From Deltaproteobacteria bacterium (GTDB taxonomy: Bacteria > Desulfobacterota > BSN033 > UBA1163), in the NCBI GenBank assembly GCA_016875255.1, contig VGRU01000026.1, positions 1 through 26,635 on the forward strand: a stretch of 26,635 nt of DNA, in the 5' to 3' direction. Below are positions 21,905 to 26,635 of this stretch, piece after piece (the first letter of the stretch is position 1; each line of letters starts with the position of its first letter). The position numbers and the translations under genes are program-made. The notes below the pieces were generated by a model, which made no database searches, had not been told where the DNA came from, and was given only the letters and a program-made list of their open reading frames with translations.

Positions 21905-22879
21905 ATGAAAAAATTATTATTTTTAACGATTCTCTCATCATTGATCCTGGTTGTCTCGTTGGTCCACGCCCAAACCCTAACCTGGACAGCGGGCGGCGTC
22001 GGCGGCGGATGGTATACGATAGCCGGCGGCATCTCCAACATCATCAATGAAAAATCTGGGGGGATTACCGTTAAAGTGATCCCCGGGGGCGGCACCGTAA
22101 ATCCGAGGCTGGTCGACAAGGGAGACTGCGAGTTGGGATGGGGCCTTCCTTTTTTAAATGTGGCAGCCTGGAACGGTGAGGATCCTTATGACAAGAAACA
22201 CTCCAATCTTCGCGCCATTGCTGGCGGGATGAGTCTCAACTTCTTCCATTTCTATGTGGCGGCCGATTCTCCCATTAAAACCATGGATGAAGTTTTTAAA
22301 CAGAAGAAAGGTCTTCGCATGGCCATTTCACCCGCAGGAACATCGGATGAATGGGTTTTCAGAAAAGTCCTCGCCGCCTATAAGACCGATTACAAAGAAC
22401 TCGAAGCCGCAGGTTTTAAATTCTTCAGGGGCTCCTATGCCGAACAGGCAAGCCAATTTAAAGATAAAAACGTGGATTCTGTTTTCACCTTCCTGGCGAC
22501 TCCCGGAGCTGCTGTGACCGAGGCTTCCATCGGGCGTTCCCTGAGGCTGATCCACTTCTCACCGGAGGCTTTACAGAGCCTGAAACAGTATGGCATCGAA
22601 TCAGGAAATATTTTGGCAGGAACCTATCCCAGGGCCGCCAACGCCAATGAGGACGTGACAACCGCCATCGCCGGAAGTGTTATCCTGGTCAATAAGAATG
22701 TGGCTGACGATGCGGCTTATCGGATGGCCAAAGCGATCCATGAAAATCTTGACCAGTTCCGAAAGATCCACGGTTCCCTGGTTCCTTATCAACTGAAAGA
22801 TGCCGTCACAGGATTGGGCTTGATTCCTCTTCACCCGGGTGCGGAAAAATACTTTAAGGAAAAAGGGGTCTTGAAATAA
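21905..22879 (+). CDS. TAXI-family TRAP transporter substrate-binding protein
   Basis: A 324-residue periplasmic receptor. The signal peptide (MKKLLFLTILSSLILVVSL, cut near VHAQ) is followed by the TAXI signature WTAGGVGGGWYTIAGGISNI. Later blocks are VIPGGGTVNPRLVDKGDCEL, RMAISPAGTSDEWVFRKVL and FTFLATPGAAVTEAS. TAXI proteins deliver organic acids or amino acids to TRAP permeases driven by the sodium or proton gradient. The start is supported by AAGGAGG seven bases upstream. The permease gene follows after 180 bp that contain an inverted repeat. The ligand cannot be told from sequence; the neighbours suggest an amino acid or dicarboxylate. Confidence 0.95.
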   Translation: MKKLLFLTILSSLILVVSLVHAQTLTWTAGGVGGGWYTIAGGISNIINEKSGGITVKVIPGGGTVNPRLVDKGDCELGWGLPFLNVAAWNGEDPYDKKHSNLRAIAGGMSLNFFHFYVAADSPIKTMDEVFKQKKGLRMAISPAGTSDEWVFRKVLAAYKTDYKELEAAGFKFFRGSYAEQASQFKDKNVDSVFTFLATPGAAVTEASIGRSLRLIHFSPEALQSLKQYGIESGNILAGTYPRAANANEDVTTAIAGSVILVNKNVADDAAYRMAKAIHENLDQFRKIHGSLVPYQLKDAVTGLGLIPLHPGAEKYFKEKGVLK

Positions 22880-22910
22880 CCTCCATCTTCTTGGTTTGGA
22901 ACCGACGCCC

Positions 22911-23007
22911 GCCCTGTTAAATGACCTCTCAATACATATTTGACAGGGCATTTCTCTTAAACAGCCTGCGTTGTTTTTATATTAAAATCCGTTTCATTTA
23001 ACAGGGC
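22911..23007. repeat. inverted repeat between the two TRAP genes
   Basis: GCCCTGTTAAATGA (22911-22924) and TCATTTAACAGGGC (22994-23007) are exact 14-bp complements. Outer bases also pair (GACGCCCGC at 22904 with GCGGGCGTTC near 23033). It could be a short mobile repeat, or a hairpin that lowers permease expression relative to the binding protein, a common ratio in binding-protein transporters. Confidence 0.65.
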
Positions 23008-23058
23008 CCGCCCTATCCTTCTGGGGATCGGTGCGGGCGTTCTTATTCGAAATAGATC

Positions 23059-24909
23059 ATGCGCACATTAACGGGATGGCTAAAGGTAACAATCCTGATC
23101 TACGGAGTGAGCGCCGCCCTCCTCCATCTCTACACCTCAGGATTCGGCACCTTTGAACCCCGGACCCAACGAGGGCTTCACCTCCTTTTTCTTCTTCCCC
23201 TGATCTACATTCTTTTCCCTGCCACGAAGAATTCTCCCAAAAACCGCCCCAGCCTTTTGGATGCCATTGCCTCCCTCCTCTGTTTCGCAGGACCCGCTTA
23301 TATCGTGTGGAATGCCGAACGTCTAAATTTCAGGATGGTGGGGATGGACGAGGTCCTGCCCATGGAGATGATTTTAGGCACTACCCTGGTCCTTCTGGTG
23401 GTGGAAGCAGCCCGCAGGGCCCTTTCCCGCTGGATGGCGCTCACCATTGCCATCGCGCTCTTCTATTTAGCCACTGCTCCTTACTGGCCTGGATTGATGA
23501 AGTTTAAAGGCTATTCTTTCCCTCGTATGGTTGAGGTTCTATTCTTGGCCGGTGATGAAGGCATCTTCGGATTCCTTACGGGCATTTCATCCAACATTCT
23601 ATTTATCTACATCCTTTTTGCCGGGATCATGATAAGTGCGGGCGTTGGAAACTTTCTTATCGACTTTGCGGTATGGGCTGCAGGGTGGGCAAAGGGTGGA
23701 CCGGCGAAAATTGCCGTTATCTCCAGCAGTCTTTACGGAACGGTAAGCGGGAGCACGGTGGCCAATGTTTATGCCACCGGAAGTTTTACAATTCCACTAA
23801 TGAAGAAAGGAAAGTTTGTCCCGAAACAGGCCGCAGCCGTCGAAGCGATTTCAAGCACAGGGGGACAGCTCATGCCGCCCATCATGGGCGCAGGCGCCTT
23901 CATCATGTCTGAAATCACGGGGATTCCTTATTTTAAGATCATTCAGGCTGCTGCCATCCCTGCTTTGCTTTATTATCTCGGGCTATTCTTCGTCGTCCAT
24001 TTCATTTCGCTCAAACAGGGGATGGCCTGCATTCCAAAGGCAGAGCGGCCCAGTATCTTTCCAATGCTTCGTCACGCTTATTATTTCCTTCCATTCATAT
24101 TGGTGGTCGCCTTTTTAGGATATGGATATTCTCCTAGCAAATCTGCCTTCTATGTGGTGTTGATCATTTTCGGCCTCAGTTTTTTAGACCGCAGGACCTG
24201 GTTAACCCCAAAGAAAGTGCTGGATACACTCTTCCAGGCGGCTGTCAATGCCGCCATCATTGCCACAGCCCTCGCAGGCTCCGGAATGGTGGTTGGAGTT
24301 CTGACCCGAACTGGAGCCGCATTAGCCTTCGGAAGCGTCCTTCTGAGCGCCTCCTTTAACAACCTTCTCTTTGCGATGATCCTCGTCTTTCTGGTCGTCA
24401 GCGTCCTTGGGACAGGAATTCCCACAACACCTGCCTATATCATCGCGGTCACCGTTGGAGCCTCAGCCCTTGGGAAGTTTGATGTCGCCTTATTGTCGGC
24501 ACACCTCTTCGTCTTCTACTATGCCGTGCTATCAGATCTCACCCCTCCGGATGCCATCACTGCTTTTGCAGCAGCCAATCTGGCCGGCTCTGAGATGATG
24601 GCTACTGGAATTGAAGCCTTCAAGCTTGGAATCGCAGGGTTTCTGATTCCATTTGCTTTTGTCTTTCAACCCGCTCTTCTCCTCCAGGGAACACTTTTCG
24701 AGATCCTCATGGCAACCGGATTGACAGCCCTTGGAGTGGCATGCCTCTCTGCTTTCCTGGTCGGATATGTCTGGTCTCCTTTAAACTGGCTCCATCGTCT
24801 TCTCTTCGCATCCGCAGCCATTCTGCTTGTCTTTCCGACCATCGGCCTGGAGTTGATTGGAATTGGGCTGGCAGGAGGATTGTTTGTCTGGGCAAGGATT
24901 AAAAAGTAA
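23059..24909 (+). CDS. fused TRAP transporter permease (DctQ-DctM type)
   Basis: A 616-residue, very hydrophobic inner-membrane protein in which the small and large TRAP subunits are joined, the usual form with TAXI receptors. The N-terminal 150 residues (several helices, then VEAARRALSRWMALTIAIAL) are DctQ-like. The rest is DctM-like, with the paired motifs GSTVANVYATGSFTIPLMK, AVEAISSTGGQLMPPIMGAG, GTGIPTTPAYIIAVTVGA and DLTPPDAITAFAAANLAG, which line the sodium/substrate sites in this family. The ATG at 23059 has a poor ribosome site, but no better start is in frame. It is the last gene of the operon; a hairpin follows its stop at once. Confidence 0.95.
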   Translation: MRTLTGWLKVTILIYGVSAALLHLYTSGFGTFEPRTQRGLHLLFLLPLIYILFPATKNSPKNRPSLLDAIASLLCFAGPAYIVWNAERLNFRMVGMDEVLPMEMILGTTLVLLVVEAARRALSRWMALTIAIALFYLATAPYWPGLMKFKGYSFPRMVEVLFLAGDEGIFGFLTGISSNILFIYILFAGIMISAGVGNFLIDFAVWAAGWAKGGPAKIAVISSSLYGTVSGSTVANVYATGSFTIPLMKKGKFVPKQAAAVEAISSTGGQLMPPIMGAGAFIMSEITGIPYFKIIQAAAIPALLYYLGLFFVVHFISLKQGMACIPKAERPSIFPMLRHAYYFLPFILVVAFLGYGYSPSKSAFYVVLIIFGLSFLDRRTWLTPKKVLDTLFQAAVNAAIIATALAGSGMVVGVLTRTGAALAFGSVLLSASFNNLLFAMILVFLVVSVLGTGIPTTPAYIIAVTVGASALGKFDVALLSAHLFVFYYAVLSDLTPPDAITAFAAANLAGSEMMATGIEAFKLGIAGFLIPFAFVFQPALLLQGTLFEILMATGLTALGVACLSAFLVGYVWSPLNWLHRLLFASAAILLVFPTIGLELIGIGLAGGLFVWARIKK

Positions 24910-24910
24910 A

Positions 24911-24950
24911 CCCCGTTAGAAATTCCAGCGGTCCATTATTTCTAACGGGG
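24911..24950 (+). terminator. hairpin after the TRAP operon
   Basis: CCCCGTTAGAAAT (24911-24923) and ATTTCTAACGGGG (24938-24950) form a perfect 13-bp stem with a 14-nt loop, starting one base after the stop codon. There is no T-run, so stopping may depend on Rho; the hairpin could instead protect the 3' end. It shares its design with 19478-19517. Confidence 0.55.
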
Positions 24951-25018
24951 TAAATGGGAAATAGGAAATGGGAATTTGTTGTTAACTTTGAGCCCTCAAT
25001 CATTCCCTGTTGTTATTT

Positions 25019-25219
25019 AGTGTCTCTTTATAAATTGCCCCTTCAATCAGAATCGTCATTCCGGCGAAAGCCGGAATCCAGGGTTCCTGGTGAAAACCGG
25101 GACCTAGTCTTTGAGATGGTTCCCGACTTTCGTCGGGACGACGTCTGGATGCCCCCGTATCCAGTACGGGGCTGGCTCCTCAAGTCCGGCATGACGGAAA
25201 ACGCCATTTATGGACAGGC
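25019..25219. mobile_element. MITE-like multi-hairpin element, inverted homologue of 9703-9907
   Basis: The core (25055-25195) starts GTCATTCCGGCGAAAGCCGG and ends GTCCGGCATGAC, with hairpins around CCGTATCCAGTACGG. The right flank TTTATGGACAGGC and the left flank TCTTTATAAA match the ends of the copy at 9703-9907. It fills the space between the TRAP operon and the murJ stop at 25229, where both transcripts converge. A reading frame across it (RDDVWMPPYPVRGWLLKSG) is a repeat artefact. Confidence 0.75.
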
Positions 25220-25228
25220 ACTATTGAA

Positions 25229-26635
25229 TCATGGAAGCCTTCTTCTTTGAATCATTTTCACTAAAAAGACCATCTCCTCATTTTTTGCCAAATAAGAGAT
25301 AATTACATACACGATCAAGCCAGTGGCAATCCCTGCACCGAGGAGAAGGATTTTCTCCATTTCATTGCCCGTTGTCGACCAATCCCCAAGAGAGCAGATT
25401 AGATATGCGGATAACCCCATGGGAAGACTGCAGAGCAGAATCCGGATAAGCGATTTCGCGCTTTTGCCTATCTCGATTCCGCCCAATTTCAGGTTCAACT
25501 TTCCACACAGAAGGATCAGGTTCAGAATCGATGAAAGGCTGGTGGCCAAAGCCAGGCCGGCATGTTTCAAAGGGGTGAAGAAGATGAAGATGGCATTGAG
25601 AAGGACATTGGCTACGAGGCAGATGATGGCAATTTTAAGAGGCGTCCAACTATCCTGAAGCGCATAAAAAGCAGGCACAAGTGTCCTTACCCCTGCGATG
25701 GCCCACAGACCAACCGAATAGCAGAGCAGGGCCTTTGCGGTCATCGCAGTGGCCTGGTAGTCAAAGAGACCCCTCTGGAAAAGGAGGTTGATGATGGGTG
25801 TTTTTAAGGCGATCAGCCCCACCATGGCAGGAATGCTGATAAAAGCCGTGAGGCGGAAGGTGAAAAAGAGCGTATTCTTCATCTCCTCCATCTTCCCCTG
25901 AGAGGCGAGCCCTGAGAGGCTCGGCAGGGAGGCCATGCCGATGGCAATGGCAAATATTCCCAATGGAAATTCTAACAACCGGTCCGCAAAGAAGAGATAA
26001 GAAACGCTCCCTCCGGGAAGAAAAGAGGCGAAGATCGTATCGATGAAGACATTGAGTTGATAGACTGCTGTTCCGATCAGGCCCGGCACCATCAGGCCGC
26101 CGATCCGTTTGATGGCAGGATGCCCGAAATTAAAATTAAACCGGAAGGTGATCCCTTTCTGCCATAAAAAGGGAATCTGGAAGAGCAATTGAATGACCCC
26201 CCCGGCAAGGACACCGACAGCAAGTGTCATGACCGGTTTTTGAAAGGAGTCAAAGAAGAAAAAGACGGAAAGGATGATGGAGATGTTGAGGAAGATGGGA
26301 GCGATGGCTGGAGCGAAAAAGTGTCGATAAGAGTTTAGAATTCCCATGCAGAGGGCAAAGAGCCCCATGAAAAAAAGATAGGGAAAGATGATCTGGTTGA
26401 GTGTGACGGTCAAATGGAACTTTTCCGGGATTTTAGCAAACCCAGGGGCGATGATCTGGATGATCACCGGAGAGAAGAGGATTCCAAACACTGTAATCAT
26501 CAGCAACACCAACCCCATCAGGGTAAAAGCAATATGGGTCACTTCTCTCGTTTCTTCTTCTGATCGGTGATGAAGGTATTCGGTGTAAACCGGGATGAAG
26601 GAAATGGTCAGAGAGCCTTCTCCCACCAGCCGGGG
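25229..26635 (-). CDS. murJ: lipid II flippase MurJ (N-terminus beyond window)
   Basis: A multi-pass membrane protein open to the right edge; about 468 residues are present, with the first 50-60 missing. MurJ moves lipid II across the inner membrane for wall synthesis. The visible start, PRLVGEGSLTISFIPVYTEYL, is the conserved region after the first helix of the MOP superfamily fold. About 12-13 further helices follow, with TVLFASFLPGGSVSYLFFAD-like spacing (here FIDTIFASFLPGGSVSYLFFA), RLLEFPLGIFAIAIGMASLP, and a late loop at LFQRGLFDYQATAMTAKAL. A GTG at 26626 is only an internal codon, not the true start. No damage is seen. The downstream edge is set by the repeat at 25019-25219. Confidence 0.93.
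   Translation of the reverse strand, partial: PRLVGEGSLTISFIPVYTEYLHHRSEEETREVTHIAFTLMGLVLLMITVFGILFSPVIIQIIAPGFAKIPEKFHLTVTLNQIIFPYLFFMGLFALCMGILNSYRHFFAPAIAPIFLNISIILSVFFFFDSFQKPVMTLAVGVLAGGVIQLLFQIPFLWQKGITFRFNFNFGHPAIKRIGGLMVPGLIGTAVYQLNVFIDTIFASFLPGGSVSYLFFADRLLEFPLGIFAIAIGMASLPSLSGLASQGKMEEMKNTLFFTFRLTAFISIPAMVGLIALKTPIINLLFQRGLFDYQATAMTAKALLCYSVGLWAIAGVRTLVPAFYALQDSWTPLKIAIICLVANVLLNAIFIFFTPLKHAGLALATSLSSILNLILLCGKLNLKLGGIEIGKSAKSLIRILLCSLPMGLSAYLICSLGDWSTTGNEMEKILLLGAGIATGLIVYVIISYLAKNEEMVFLVKMIQRRRLP

Noticed and set aside
24954..25250. A 98-codon plus-strand reading frame
   Set aside because: It lies in the 25019-25219 element and has no ribosome site or protein-like pattern outside the repeat.

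Overview
The window looks like a contig from an anaerobic deltaproteobacterium in the broad sense (Desulfobacterota or relatives), probably a metagenome bin. Three things suggest this: the neighbourhood TrmFO / B12-type radical SAM / TopA / DprA / LysM protein, a fused TAXI-type TRAP transporter, and many intergenic palindromic repeats of the 'GTCATTCCGGC...GCCGGAAT' kind. This is inference; there is no rRNA, tRNA or CRISPR array here to confirm it. Most genes are on the minus strand.

Layout. 1-2008: a PhoU-like gene (runs off the left edge) and an endonuclease Q-like PHP gene. 2308-8495: a tight minus-strand operon read from right to left as STAS/HTH protein, GalT-like nucleotidyltransferase, M23 peptidase, response-regulator receiver, BON-like protein, TPR protein, family-9 glycosyltransferase and a small EF-Tu-domain-2-like protein, with a sigma70-like promoter and a palindromic operator at its head. 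8693-9407: a VapBC-type toxin-antitoxin pair. 9408-11100: repeat-rich DNA with one small Cys-pair protein and a candidate structured RNA. 11103-18361: trmFO, a divergent radical SAM gene, topA and dprA, separated by repeats. 18653-19450: a secreted LysM protein. 19810-24909: a uptake/catabolism locus with an FAD-dependent oxidoreductase, an Asp/Glu racemase-family protein, and a divergent TAXI binding protein plus fused TRAP permease. 25229-26635: murJ, cut by the right edge.

Two features stand out. First, five genes between 0.7 and 6.9 kb each carry exactly one frame-breaking event: tandem duplications of 28, 110 and 115 bp, one 1-bp insertion and one deletion of about 23 bp. Removing the extra bases, or restoring the missing ones, gives an in-frame gene in every case. 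In the 110-bp duplication the two copies differ only at two synonymous sites, which points to merged strain haplotypes or assembly error, although real decay is not excluded. Genes from 6.9 kb onward are intact.

Second, the intergenic DNA holds a modular set of small non-coding elements of about 130 bp. Three share one terminal inverted repeat and sit between 6-7 bp AT-rich direct repeats, but they carry two different double-hairpin cores. One of these cores recurs inside an element with an unrelated terminal repeat, and again with no terminal repeat at all. Several elements are nested in older palindromes. This shell-and-core exchange is the best candidate here for something not well described.
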